Assembly (NCBI GenBank): GCA_019634615.1
Contig: JAHCAZ010000026.1
Span: forward strand, 1 to 48,585
DNA length: 48,585 nt
Direction: 5' to 3'
Source: Opitutaceae bacterium
Lineage (GTDB): Bacteria; Verrucomicrobiota; Verrucomicrobiia; Opitutales; Opitutaceae
This document shows, piece by piece, positions 1 to 7,518 of the stretch (positions are counted from its first letter, which is position 1; each line of letters starts with the position of its first letter). The notes under the pieces were generated by a model. The model saw only the letters and a list, made by a program, of their open reading frames with translations, searched no databases and was not told the DNA's origin. The translations under genes were made by a program, and so were the position numbers.

Positions 1-1
1 G

Positions 2-175
2 AGCTGGGGTTACTACAGCCCGTCGATCGTCGAGATCTTCACCTTCTTCGGCACGTTCGGCGTGTTCTCCGTGCTGTTCCTGCTCTTCATCCGGTTCCTG
101 CCCATCATGCCGATGGCCGAGCTCAAGGCCGTCACGCCGCAGGCTGATCCGCACACGGGCCACGACCACCACTAA
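2..175 (+). CDS. actC: Alternative complex III membrane subunit ActC, C-terminal end (partial)
   Basis: This is the last 57 codons of a frame that enters from the left edge and stops at TAA 173-175. It encodes one hydrophobic segment ([20 protein letters not shown]) followed by a short His-rich tail ending GHDHH. ActC is the NrfD-like integral membrane subunit that binds menaquinol in alternative complex III. The assignment rests mainly on its position 11 bases before actD and on the typical last-helix pattern SPSxxE-FTFFGT-GVF. The N-terminal part lies outside the window. Confidence 0.8.
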   Translation, partial: SWGYYSPSIVEIFTFFGTFGVFSVLFLLFIRFLPIMPMAELKAVTPQADPHTGHDHH

Positions 176-186
176 TTCCCGCTGCC

Positions 187-720
187 ATGCCCGCCCAATC
201 CTACGGTCTGATCGCCACCTTCGAGACCCCCGCCGCCATCTACCACGCGGCGGAGCAGGTCCGCGATGCCGGTTACAAGCACTGGGACTGCATCTCGCCC
301 TTCCCGATCCACGGCCTCGACAAGGCCATGGGCCTCAAACGCTCCATCGTCCCGCGGTTCTCCCTCGCGGGCGGCATCACCGGCTTCTGCACCGGCATGT
401 CGCTCATCTGGTGGACCGGTGGCTACGACTACAAGCTCATCGTCGGCGGCAAGCCCTACTTCAGCCCGATGTTCGCCTTCCCGGTGAGCTACGAGCTGAC
501 GATCCTCTTCACCGCCTTCGCCACGATCGGCGGCATGCTGTTCCTGAACGGCCTGCCCAAGCACTACCACCCGGTGCTCAAGTACGAGCACATCAAGCGG
601 GGCATGGACGACCTCTTCTTCCTCGTCATCGAGTCCCGCGATCCCCGCTTCAACCTCGCCAACACCCGGAGCCTCCTCGAGAAGGCCGGCGGTCGCGACA
701 TCAAGGAGCTGGAAGCCTGA
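187..720 (+). CDS. actD: Alternative complex III subunit ActD (DUF3341)
   Basis: The 177-residue protein has the DUF3341 fold of ActD. An N-terminal ferredoxin-like region (residues 1-50, with the family pattern YGLIATFETPAAIYHAAEQV) is followed by two membrane hairpin segments (about 60-80 and 95-120) and a soluble tail. In known ACIII structures ActD is a small peripheral subunit anchored by two helices, without cofactors. The start ATG at 187 gives the full family length. It sits 11 bases after actC and 3 bases before actE, so it is part of the same transcript. Confidence 0.92.
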   Translation: MPAQSYGLIATFETPAAIYHAAEQVRDAGYKHWDCISPFPIHGLDKAMGLKRSIVPRFSLAGGITGFCTGMSLIWWTGGYDYKLIVGGKPYFSPMFAFPVSYELTILFTAFATIGGMLFLNGLPKHYHPVLKYEHIKRGMDDLFFLVIESRDPRFNLANTRSLLEKAGGRDIKELEA

Positions 721-723
721 GCC

Positions 724-1377
724 ATGCGCAACGTCTACCTTGTCACCGCCTTTTTTGTCGTCCTGGCCCTCTCCGTGCTGGGCCTGCGCGGCTCGCTCTT
801 CACGCGCCCGCCGCTCGACGTCTTCCCCGAGTGGGCCTTCCCCGGCATGCGCCACCAGTCGAAGCTCAAGCACCAGGCCACGAGCAAGTTCTTCGCCGAC
901 GGCCGGGCTGATCGCCCGCTGCCGGCCGGTGTCGTCGCCTCCAGCTACGGCCCCGCGGGCCAGCCGCTCCGGAATGACGAGGTGCTCTACACCGGCAAGG
1001 ATGCGTCCGGCGCCTTCGTCGCGACCATCCCGGCGAGCCTGACGGTTGACCGTCAGTTTCTCAGCCGCGGCCAGCAGAGCTACACGATCTACTGCGCCCC
1101 GTGCCATGGCGCCCTCGGCGACGGCCAGGGCATCACCAAGCAGTATGGCATGGGCGCCACGCCGACCTACCACGACGATCGCCTCCGGCAGATCGCCGAC
1201 GGCGACCTCTACAACACCATCACCAACGGCAAGAACAACATGCTTTCGTACGCCGACAAACTGACTCCCGAGGAGCGCTGGGCGGTCGTCGCCTACGTCC
1301 GGGCCCTGCAGCGCGCCCAGACGGGCAGCGTCGCCGATGTGCCGGAAGTCAACAAAGCGGAGCTTGGCCTCAAATGA
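724..1377 (+). CDS. actE: Alternative complex III monoheme cytochrome c subunit ActE
   Basis: The 217-residue protein has an N-terminal signal anchor (residues 5-22). No lipobox Cys is visible, unlike the lipoprotein ActE known from some species. A class I cytochrome c domain follows, with the heme site CAPCH at 124-128 and a likely axial Met173 in NNMLSYADKL. ActE passes electrons from the ActA/ActB side of the complex to a periplasmic acceptor or oxidase. Its TGA overlaps the ATG of actF (ATGA at 1374-1377), which suggests translational coupling. Confidence 0.92.
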   Translation: MRNVYLVTAFFVVLALSVLGLRGSLFTRPPLDVFPEWAFPGMRHQSKLKHQATSKFFADGRADRPLPAGVVASSYGPAGQPLRNDEVLYTGKDASGAFVATIPASLTVDRQFLSRGQQSYTIYCAPCHGALGDGQGITKQYGMGATPTYHDDRLRQIADGDLYNTITNGKNNMLSYADKLTPEERWAVVAYVRALQRAQTGSVADVPEVNKAELGLK

Positions 1378-2633
1378 GCACGCAGACAGCCTCCAATCCC
1401 CCGGCCGCCGGCGCGCGCAAGGCCCTCGTGGTCGGCCTCGCCGGCATCGCCCTCACGGCGTGCGGCCTTCTGGTCTCGGGCGGCCACATCGTCGCCATGT
1501 CCTGGCTCGTTGGCGTGTCCTACTGGACCGCCATCGCGATCGGCATGCTGATGCTGATCCTCATCCACCACATCTTCGACGCTTCCTGGTCGGTCGTCCT
1601 GCGTCGGCAGTTCGAGCACGGCCTGTCGGCCTTCGGGTGGCTCGCGCTCCTCTTCCTGCCGCTGGTCCTCGCCTCGGTCCTGGGGCCCAAGGACATCGTC
1701 TGGCCCTGGATGAACCCGGCGGGCGAGATCCACGGCGGCCACACCGTCGGGCATGATCCCCTCTACCTGAAGAAGGCGTCGTTCCTGAACCTCAACATGT
1801 TCATCGGCATGACGGTCTTCTTCTTCGCCAGCTGGATCTGGCTGTCGGCCCGCCTGCGCAAGGCCTCGTTCCAGCAGGACAAGGACGGCGACGTCAAATG
1901 GACCTTCATGAACCGCCGCACGGCCGCCTTCGGCCTGCCGATCGGCGCTCTCACGCTGACCTTTGCCTCGATCTACTGGATCAAGAGCCTGGAGTATCAC
2001 TGGTTCTCGACGATGTACGGCGTCTGGTTCTTCGCGAACTGCGTCCGCGGCGCGCTCTCGATCGGCGTGCTGATCATGCTCTGGCTTTGGGCCCGCAACG
2101 ACTACAAGGGCATCCTCAACAACAACCACTGGCACTCGATCGGCCAGCTGATGCTCGCGTTCACGGTCTTCTGGGCCTACGTGACGTTCTCGCAGTACTT
2201 CCTGATCTGGAACGCCAACGTGCCGGAGGAGACCTTCTGGTACAACCTGCGCGAGATCAACGCCGACGGCACGGCCAACCAGTGGAAGTGGATCGGCATC
2301 ATCGGCATCCTCTTCGGCCATTTCTTCATCCCGTTCCTCTTCCTCCTGTCATACCGCCACAAGGTGTCGCATGGCCACATGCGTTTCATCTCCCTGTGGA
2401 TCCTTGCGGTCATCTTCCTGGACATCTGCTACAACATCCTGCCGGTCCTGAAGGATGCCCACGGCAACGCGCTGCCCTTCTTTTCGCTGAACCTGGTCTG
2501 GACCCTCAGCGCCACCGTCGGCGTGGGCGGCATCTGCGTCTGGGCCTACCTGCGCAGCTTCATGTCCGCCGGCGCCAAGCTCATCCCCATCCGCGATCCG
2601 CGCATCAAGGAGTGCCTGACTCACCATGAGTGA
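1374..2633 (+). CDS. actF: Alternative complex III membrane subunit ActF
   Basis: The 419-residue polytopic protein has about ten membrane helices and is a paralogue of the NrfD-type ActC subunit. The ATG at 1374 was chosen because it overlaps the actE stop and gives the usual ActF length; the frame stays open further upstream only inside actE. Helix-rich blocks such as YWTAIAIGMLMLILIHHIFD and the conserved NYLPVL-like stretch near residues 355-365 fit the family. ActF is thought to form part of the quinol-side proton pathway. It overlaps the next gene by 8 bases. Confidence 0.9.
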   Translation: MSTQTASNPPAAGARKALVVGLAGIALTACGLLVSGGHIVAMSWLVGVSYWTAIAIGMLMLILIHHIFDASWSVVLRRQFEHGLSAFGWLALLFLPLVLASVLGPKDIVWPWMNPAGEIHGGHTVGHDPLYLKKASFLNLNMFIGMTVFFFASWIWLSARLRKASFQQDKDGDVKWTFMNRRTAAFGLPIGALTLTFASIYWIKSLEYHWFSTMYGVWFFANCVRGALSIGVLIMLWLWARNDYKGILNNNHWHSIGQLMLAFTVFWAYVTFSQYFLIWNANVPEETFWYNLREINADGTANQWKWIGIIGILFGHFFIPFLFLLSYRHKVSHGHMRFISLWILAVIFLDICYNILPVLKDAHGNALPFFSLNLVWTLSATVGVGGICVWAYLRSFMSAGAKLIPIRDPRIKECLTHHE

Positions 2634-2928
2634 ACCCACCTCAACCGCCAAGCCGGCGTCCGTCCTCTCCGTCGTCGGCATTCTGGCCTGCTTCGCGCTG
2701 TTCCTGCTCCTGGTCTACATCGCCTACCTGCCGCGGCAGTCGGGCCCGTACGTGGGCGACGGCATCCGTACGCCGGAGGAGCGCCTGATCAAGCTCGCGG
2801 AGATGCGGGCCAACGAGCAGAAGCACGGGCACAGCTATGCCTGGATCGACCAGTCCGCCGGCCTCGTCCAGCTGCCGATCGACCGCGCCATGGAGCTGAC
2901 GGTCCAGCGGTACCAAGCCCAGCGCTAA
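2626..2928 (+). CDS. Small single-span membrane protein in the ACIII operon, function unknown
   Basis: The 100-residue protein has one N-terminal membrane helix (about residues 14-34, SVVGILACFALFLLLVYIAY). A charged soluble part follows and ends with YAWIDQSAGLVQLPIDRAMEL. I recognise a similar YxWxDxxxGxVxxPIDRAMEL tail in small proteins encoded near respiratory oxidase clusters of related phyla, but I know of no assigned function. It overlaps actF by 8 bases and ends 21 bases before the CcoN-like gene. The translational overlap suggests a structural or assembly partner of ACIII or of the oxidase-like subunits that follow. No Cys or heme site is present. Confidence 0.75.
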   Translation: MSEPTSTAKPASVLSVVGILACFALFLLLVYIAYLPRQSGPYVGDGIRTPEERLIKLAEMRANEQKHGHSYAWIDQSAGLVQLPIDRAMELTVQRYQAQR

Positions 2929-2949
2929 CCGGCCGAACCAACCTTCGCG

Positions 2950-4359
2950 ATGACCACTGTTTCCCCCACACAAGCCTCGGCTGAGGCGGACGGAATCGAT
3001 GCTTCCGCCCGGTGCCCGCTCGGCCTGCTTCTGGCCTTTGGCCTCTTCTGGCTGGTGGCCGGCGGCATCCTTGCCGTCCTCAATCTCCTCCAGCTGCAAA
3101 GCCCCGCGCTCCTCGCGGACTGCGCGTGGTTCAGCTTCGGCCGCCTGCAGGCGATGCAGGAGACCGCCTTCATTTACGGCTGGGCGATCAACGCCGGTGT
3201 CGCGGCGGCGACCTGGCTGCTGGTGCGCCTGAGCGGCGAGGCCCTGCGTGGCGCCAACTACCTGGTGGTCGGCACCCTGTTCTGGAACGCCGCGCTCGTG
3301 CTGGCGCTGGTCGGCATCGCCGGCGGTTACGCCACCTCCCACGCCTTCTTCCAGCTGCCGGACTTCGTGCAGCCGGTCCTGCTGGTCGCCTACGCCGTCA
3401 TGGCGGTGCCCGGCATCCTCGCCTGGACGGGGCGGCGCAAGGAGCACACCTATGCCACCCAGTGGTACGCGGTTGCCGCGCTCTTCCTCCTGCCCTGGTT
3501 CTTCTCGGTCGCGCAGGTGATGCTTAACTTCCTGCCGGTGCGCGGTGTGCTGCAGGCCGTGGTGGCCACCTGGTATGCGCAGAACCTTTTCAGCCTCTGG
3601 CTCGCGCCGATCGCATTGGCCGCGCTCTACTACCTGTTGCCGAAGCTGACGGGGCGCACGCTGCCCAACTACGACTTCGCCATCTACGGCTTCTGGTCGC
3701 TCCTGGCCTTCGGCACCTGGATGGGTGGCCGCCAGCTCATCGGCGGCCCGGTCCCGGCCTGGATCGCCACCATCGCGATCACGGCCGCCGTGATGGTGCT
3801 GTTCCACTACATCATCGCCTTCCTGAACCTCCGCAGCCTGTTCCGCCTCGCGGGCAGCTCGGTGCTGTTCCTCCTCATGGTCGGCCTTGCGGCTTACCTC
3901 GTGGGCGGGGTGGTCGATGCCGTGTTCGCCACCCGCGGCTTGGCCAAGGTGACCCAGTTCACCTACTTCCAGCAGGCGCAGCAGCAGCTGCACCTCGGGG
4001 CCTTCTCGCTCGTGATGTTCGGCACGCTCTACTTCATGGCGCCGCGCCTCGCCGGCGCCGCCTGGCCGTCGATCACGCTGCTTCGGGCCCACTTCCTGGC
4101 CGTGCTGATCGGCTTCGGCCTGCTGGTGGCCAGCCTGGCCACCGCCGGCTGGATCCAGGGTGCGGCCCTGAACGATGCCGCGGTCACCTTCGCGACGATT
4201 GGCGACAAGACCCGGCCCTGGCTGCAGCTGGCCGCGGTCGCCCAGGGCGTCACCCTCTGCGGCAATGCGCTCCTCGCGCTCAACTTCCTCCGCCTGTTCT
4301 TCACCAAGCCGGCCGCTGATTCGGTTGGCCGCGCGGTCATGGAGGCGTCTGCGTCATGA
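2950..4359 (+). CDS. CcoN-like cbb3-oxidase subunit I homologue lacking the catalytic metal ligands
   Basis: The 469-residue polytopic protein has about 12 helices and aligns along its length with the cbb3 oxidase subunit CcoN, as recalled from Pseudomonas stutzeri. Landmarks kept include FGRL (63-66), WY-x-QN (208-212), the LPK turn (230-232), TWMGG (256-260) and the late QQLHLGA (345-351). The ligands are changed. The low-spin heme b His is Gln70. The first CuB His is Gln211. The other two CuB His are Arg261 and Gln262. The cross-linked Tyr is Gly255. Helix X has Gln where the high-spin heme His belongs and keeps one His348. Oxygen reduction at a heme-CuB site is therefore not expected. It overlaps the CcoO-like gene (ATGA), so the product is probably a partner of the cytochromes encoded next. 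The subunit I fold is clear; the function is unknown. Confidence 0.85.
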   Translation: MTTVSPTQASAEADGIDASARCPLGLLLAFGLFWLVAGGILAVLNLLQLQSPALLADCAWFSFGRLQAMQETAFIYGWAINAGVAAATWLLVRLSGEALRGANYLVVGTLFWNAALVLALVGIAGGYATSHAFFQLPDFVQPVLLVAYAVMAVPGILAWTGRRKEHTYATQWYAVAALFLLPWFFSVAQVMLNFLPVRGVLQAVVATWYAQNLFSLWLAPIALAALYYLLPKLTGRTLPNYDFAIYGFWSLLAFGTWMGGRQLIGGPVPAWIATIAITAAVMVLFHYIIAFLNLRSLFRLAGSSVLFLLMVGLAAYLVGGVVDAVFATRGLAKVTQFTYFQQAQQQLHLGAFSLVMFGTLYFMAPRLAGAAWPSITLLRAHFLAVLIGFGLLVASLATAGWIQGAALNDAAVTFATIGDKTRPWLQLAAVAQGVTLCGNALLALNFLRLFFTKPAADSVGRAVMEASAS

Positions 4360-4988
4360 AAAACGGCCCCATCTTCTTCTTCGGCCTCTTCTTCATCCTG
4401 GCCCTCTCGTGGGCGGGTCTCGTGCTCGGCACCAATGCCCAGCTCGGCGACCTCGCGCCCCACTACGATGAACTCGAGGGCAAGGCCTTCCCCGAGCGCG
4501 CGCCGGGCCTCGCCGGCCAGGGGCTCCTGGTCTATCGCGACCTCGGTTGCGCCGCCTGCCACACGCAGCAGGTCCGCCGTCCCGACTTCGGCGCCGACAA
4601 GGCCCGCGGCTGGGGCGAGCGGCAGAGCGTCGCCCGCGATTACGTGCACCAATCGGTCCCGCAGCTCGGCACGATGCGCATCGGCCCGGACCTGGCGGAT
4701 TACGGCACCCGCGCCGCCAAGAATGGCGCGACGGCCGCCTCCCTGCTGGCCGACCTCTACAACGGCAGGAACGGGATGCCGGCCTACCGTTTCCTCTTCA
4801 CCGAGCGCAAGGTGGTCGGTGAGCCGGCGGCCAACGCCCTGGTGGGCGGCGCCCGCGCCGGTTACCAGCTCGTGCCGACCCCTCAGGCCGAGTCGCTGGT
4901 GGCCTACCTTCTGAGCTTGAAACAGACCTATGAATTTGCCGAGGCCCGTCCTTACGAACCCGCGGCCGACCAGAAAGGGGCCCATTGA
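4356..4988 (+). CDS. CcoO/FixO-like membrane-anchored monoheme cytochrome c
   Basis: The 210-residue protein has one N-terminal helix (residues 5-25) and a CcoO-type cytochrome c domain. The heme site CAACH is at 65-69 and is followed by the family signature TQQVRRPDF. Next come RGWGERQSVARDYVH (84-98), the block LGTMRIGPDLADYG, and the likely axial Met141 in NGMPAY. All heme residues are intact, in contrast to its CcoN-like neighbour. In cbb3 oxidases CcoO delivers electrons to CcoN; here the electron sink is unclear. The ATG overlaps the preceding stop, and its own stop overlaps the next start by one base. Confidence 0.88.
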   Translation: MKNGPIFFFGLFFILALSWAGLVLGTNAQLGDLAPHYDELEGKAFPERAPGLAGQGLLVYRDLGCAACHTQQVRRPDFGADKARGWGERQSVARDYVHQSVPQLGTMRIGPDLADYGTRAAKNGATAASLLADLYNGRNGMPAYRFLFTERKVVGEPAANALVGGARAGYQLVPTPQAESLVAYLLSLKQTYEFAEARPYEPAADQKGAH

Positions 4989-5650
4989 TGAGCACGCCAT
5001 CGCCCATTGATCCCCGCCAGGAGAAGTCCGCGCAGCCGGATGACGCCATCCTTGCGGCCCACGAAAAGCACGCCGGTGCCAAGACCGCCCCCGGTCATTA
5101 TCATCTGCTGCCGCTGGCCCTGCTCTTCATCTTTTCGGGCCTGATCTTCTATGCCGGCACCTACCTGAACCGCTACTCCGGCCATTTCAGCGGCAAGGTG
5201 TTCGACGAGCGCCAGCTGCCCACCAGCGGCGCGGCCGTTGCCGCCAAGATCGACCCGCTGGTCCTGGGCAAGAAGCAGTACAACCTGGCCTGCGTGACCT
5301 GCCACATGCCCAACGGCCTCGGCCTGCCCGGCGTCTATCCGCCGCTGGCCGAATCCGAATGGGTGCTGGGCAGCGAGGAGCGCCTCATCAGCATCGTCCT
5401 CCACGGCCTCAAGGGTCCGGTCACCGTCAAGGGCAACGTCTACGGCACCGCCGCGATGCCGGCCTTCGGCCAGGTCCCGGGCTCGGGCTACAACTGGAAC
5501 GACGAGAAGATCGCGGCCGTGCTGACCTACATTCGCCACGAATGGGGCAACAACGCCGGCGCCATCGCCACCGAGCGCGTCACCGAGATCCGCAACAAGG
5601 CCGGCGCCCGCAAGGAATGGACCGAGGCTGAACTGCTCGCGCTGCCCTGA
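4988..5650 (+). CDS. Membrane-anchored class I cytochrome c
   Basis: The 220-residue protein has a polar 40-residue N-terminus, one membrane helix (about 40-60) and a periplasmic cytochrome c domain. The heme site CVTCH is at 102-106 and the likely axial Met157 is in TAAMPAF. It sits where ccoP would be in a cbb3 operon, but it carries one heme site, not two. The start ATG at 4988 overlaps the previous stop (TGATG); a TTG one codon earlier is possible. It is the last gene before the terminator at 5674. It may be the exit point for electrons from the ACIII module to a separate terminal oxidase, which is inference. Confidence 0.85.
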   Translation: MSTPSPIDPRQEKSAQPDDAILAAHEKHAGAKTAPGHYHLLPLALLFIFSGLIFYAGTYLNRYSGHFSGKVFDERQLPTSGAAVAAKIDPLVLGKKQYNLACVTCHMPNGLGLPGVYPPLAESEWVLGSEERLISIVLHGLKGPVTVKGNVYGTAAMPAFGQVPGSGYNWNDEKIAAVLTYIRHEWGNNAGAIATERVTEIRNKAGARKEWTEAELLALP

Positions 5651-5673
5651 TTCGATCGCCTTCCGCAGAAATC

Positions 5674-5705
5674 AAAAAGCCGCCTGATCGACAGGCGGCT
5701 TTTTT
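5674..5705 (+). terminator. Rho-independent terminator closing the respiratory operon (bidirectional)
   Basis: A perfect stem AGCCGCCTG / CAGGCGGCT with a 5-base loop (ATCGA) is flanked by A5 on the left and T6 on the right. It can therefore stop transcription from both the cytochrome operon (+) and hldD (-), which converge here with only 66 bases between them. Confidence 0.93.
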
Positions 5706-5716
5706 GTCGGGCGCGG

Positions 5717-6715
5717 TCACTCGCCGAGCTTCCTGCCCGGGACGAGGTAGTGCTGCACGTAGTCCCGCACGGCCTCGGTCAGCGGCGTCATGGGTCGCTT
5801 GTACCCCGTGCCACGCAGCTTGGCGATGTCGGCCTTGGTGTAATACTGGTACTTGCCGCGCAGGGCCTCGGGCATGTCGATGAAATCGATGGCCGGTTCG
5901 CGCTTGAGGGCGGCGAAGATGGCCCGCGTGAGCGTGAGCCAGGTGTTGGCCTCGCCCGAGCCCAGGTTGTAAAGGCCGCCGACGGCCTGCGCGGTGTCGG
6001 CGAAGTGCAGGGTCATCTCGACCGCGTCCTTCACGTACAGGAAGTCGCGCATCTGCTCGCCGTCCTTGTAGTCGGGGTGGTGGCTCTTGAAGAGGCTGAC
6101 GCGGCCGGTGGCGAGGATCTGCTGGTAGGCCTTGTTCACCAGCGAGCGCATGTCACCCTTGTGGTCCTCGTTGGGGCCGTAGACGTTGAAGTACTTCACG
6201 CCGACGATGCGCTTCAGCCAGCCCTCGCGCTGGGCATGGAGGTCGAAGAGGTGCTTCGAGTAACCGTACATGTTCAACGGCCGCAGGCGCGCGATGTTCT
6301 CGTCGCGGTCGTCCATGCCCTGCGTGCCGTCCCCGTACGTCGCGGCCGAGGAGGCGTACACGAAACGGGCGTCGATCTCCTGCGCCCACGCGGCCAGCTC
6401 CTTCGTGAAGGCGTAGTTGTTGTCGATCAGGTAGGCCGCATTGCGCTCGGTCGTGGCGGAGCAGGCGCCCAGGTGGAAGACCGCCGAGAACTTGCCGAAG
6501 GCCGTGGCCTTGGCCGCGAGTCGCTCGCGCAGGACGTTGGCCTCGACGTAGTCGGCGAACTTCAGCGGCACGAGGTTCTTCCACTTCTCGTCGGAGCCGA
6601 GGAAGTCGCTCACGACGATGTCGGTGTGGCCACGCTGGTTGAGGGCCCAGGTCAGGGCGCTGCCGATGAAGCCGGCGCCGCCCGTGACCAGGATTCGTCC
6701 ATGGAGTGAGCTCAT
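5717..6715 (-). CDS. hldD: ADP-L-glycero-D-manno-heptose 6-epimerase
   Basis: The 332-residue short-chain dehydrogenase-type epimerase converts ADP-D-glycero-D-manno-heptose to the L-glycero form, the donor for the LPS inner core. The N-terminal Rossmann motif is GGAGFIGS. The family features SDFLGSDEKWKNL and the catalytic pair in YGYSK (Tyr and Lys) are present, as is a Ser/Thr-rich SSAATYG strand upstream. Full length matches the family. The ATG overlaps the proC stop by four bases. It is the last gene of the minus-strand run and uses the terminator at 5674-5705. Its presence supports an outer membrane with heptose-containing LPS. Confidence 0.94.
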   Translation of the reverse strand: MSSLHGRILVTGGAGFIGSALTWALNQRGHTDIVVSDFLGSDEKWKNLVPLKFADYVEANVLRERLAAKATAFGKFSAVFHLGACSATTERNAAYLIDNNYAFTKELAAWAQEIDARFVYASSAATYGDGTQGMDDRDENIARLRPLNMYGYSKHLFDLHAQREGWLKRIVGVKYFNVYGPNEDHKGDMRSLVNKAYQQILATGRVSLFKSHHPDYKDGEQMRDFLYVKDAVEMTLHFADTAQAVGGLYNLGSGEANTWLTLTRAIFAALKREPAIDFIDMPEALRGKYQYYTKADIAKLRGTGYKRPMTPLTEAVRDYVQHYLVPGRKLGE

Positions 6716-7518
6716 GAGTCGGCCGACAATTCCTCCGCCCGGACCTTGGCTGCAAGCACGGTTTGCCGGATCAGGTCGCGAAAATTCATCGCCTCCATGC
6801 GCCGGAGGCCGGCCTGGGTGGCGCCGTTCGGCGAGGTCACCTGGTTGCGCAGGGCCTCGGGGTCGACCTGCCGGCGCGCGAGCAGGCGGGCGGAGCCGAG
6901 GGCGGTCTCGGTGGCCAGGCGCTGGGCGGTCTCCGCCGGCAATCCGGCCGCAACGCCGGCGTCACGGAGGGCGGCGACAAACTCGAACAGGAAGGCCGGG
7001 CCGCAGCCGCTGATGGCCGTGGCGGCATCCATCAGGTCCTCCGCCAGCGGCAGGTGCTGGCCGCAGGCGCTGAGCAGGTCCTCGACCAGGGCGAGGTCCG
7101 CGGCCGCCAGCGGGCGCAGGGTGCAGTAGGGGGTGATGCCGGCCCCGATGGCGGCCGGGGTGTTGGGCATCGTGCGGACGAGGTTGCGGGCGCGCGGGAA
7201 AACGCGGGCGAGGGTGGAGGTGCGCTTGCCGGCGAGGACCGATACCACGAGCTTGCCGGCGGTGAGGTCGGCCAGGCGCGGGTCGGCGCCGGCGAGGTGC
7301 TGCGGCTTGAAGGCGATGACCACGAGGTCGGCCGGGGCAATCAGATCCGGGAGGGAGGTCGCGTGCCGGATCCCCGTGCGGGCCGCGAGCGCGGCGGCGG
7401 TGCGCCCCGATCCGCCGAGGCAGCTCAACCGGGCGGCGGAGCCCGGCGAACGCGCCAACAGGCCGTCCACGAGGGCGGCCACCATGTTGCCGGCGCCGAG
7501 GAATGCGATGTCACTCAT
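6712..7518 (-). CDS. proC: Pyrroline-5-carboxylate reductase
   Basis: The 268-residue cytosolic enzyme performs the NAD(P)H-dependent last step of proline synthesis. It has the N-terminal FLGAGNM Rossmann motif and the C-terminal signature region ending VTSPNGATQAGL, which normally reads VTSPGGTT. The helix GCGPAFLFEFVAALRDAG lies in between. I chose the ATG at 7518, which puts the dinucleotide motif at residue 5; the frame stays open upstream only through the kinase gene. It overlaps the REC-kinase gene by 8 bases and hldD by 4, so the three genes are probably translationally coupled. Confidence 0.93.
   Translation of the reverse strand: MSDIAFLGAGNMVAALVDGLLARSPGSAARLSCLGGSGRTAAALAARTGIRHATSLPDLIAPADLVVIAFKPQHLAGADPRLADLTAGKLVVSVLAGKRTSTLARVFPRARNLVRTMPNTPAAIGAGITPYCTLRPLAAADLALVEDLLSACGQHLPLAEDLMDAATAISGCGPAFLFEFVAALRDAGVAAGLPAETAQRLATETALGSARLLARRQVDPEALRNQVTSPNGATQAGLRRMEAMNFRDLIRQTVLAAKVRAEELSADS

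Noticed and set aside
2950..4359. Annotating the CcoN-like protein as a functional cbb3 oxidase subunit I
   Set aside because: Five or six of the essential ligands are replaced while their flanking residues are intact, so catalytic function is not supported.
2950..4359. A sequencing frameshift as the cause of missing ligands
   Set aside because: The frame is continuous with normal hydrophobic periodicity and family landmarks on both sides of each changed position; the changes are point substitutions.
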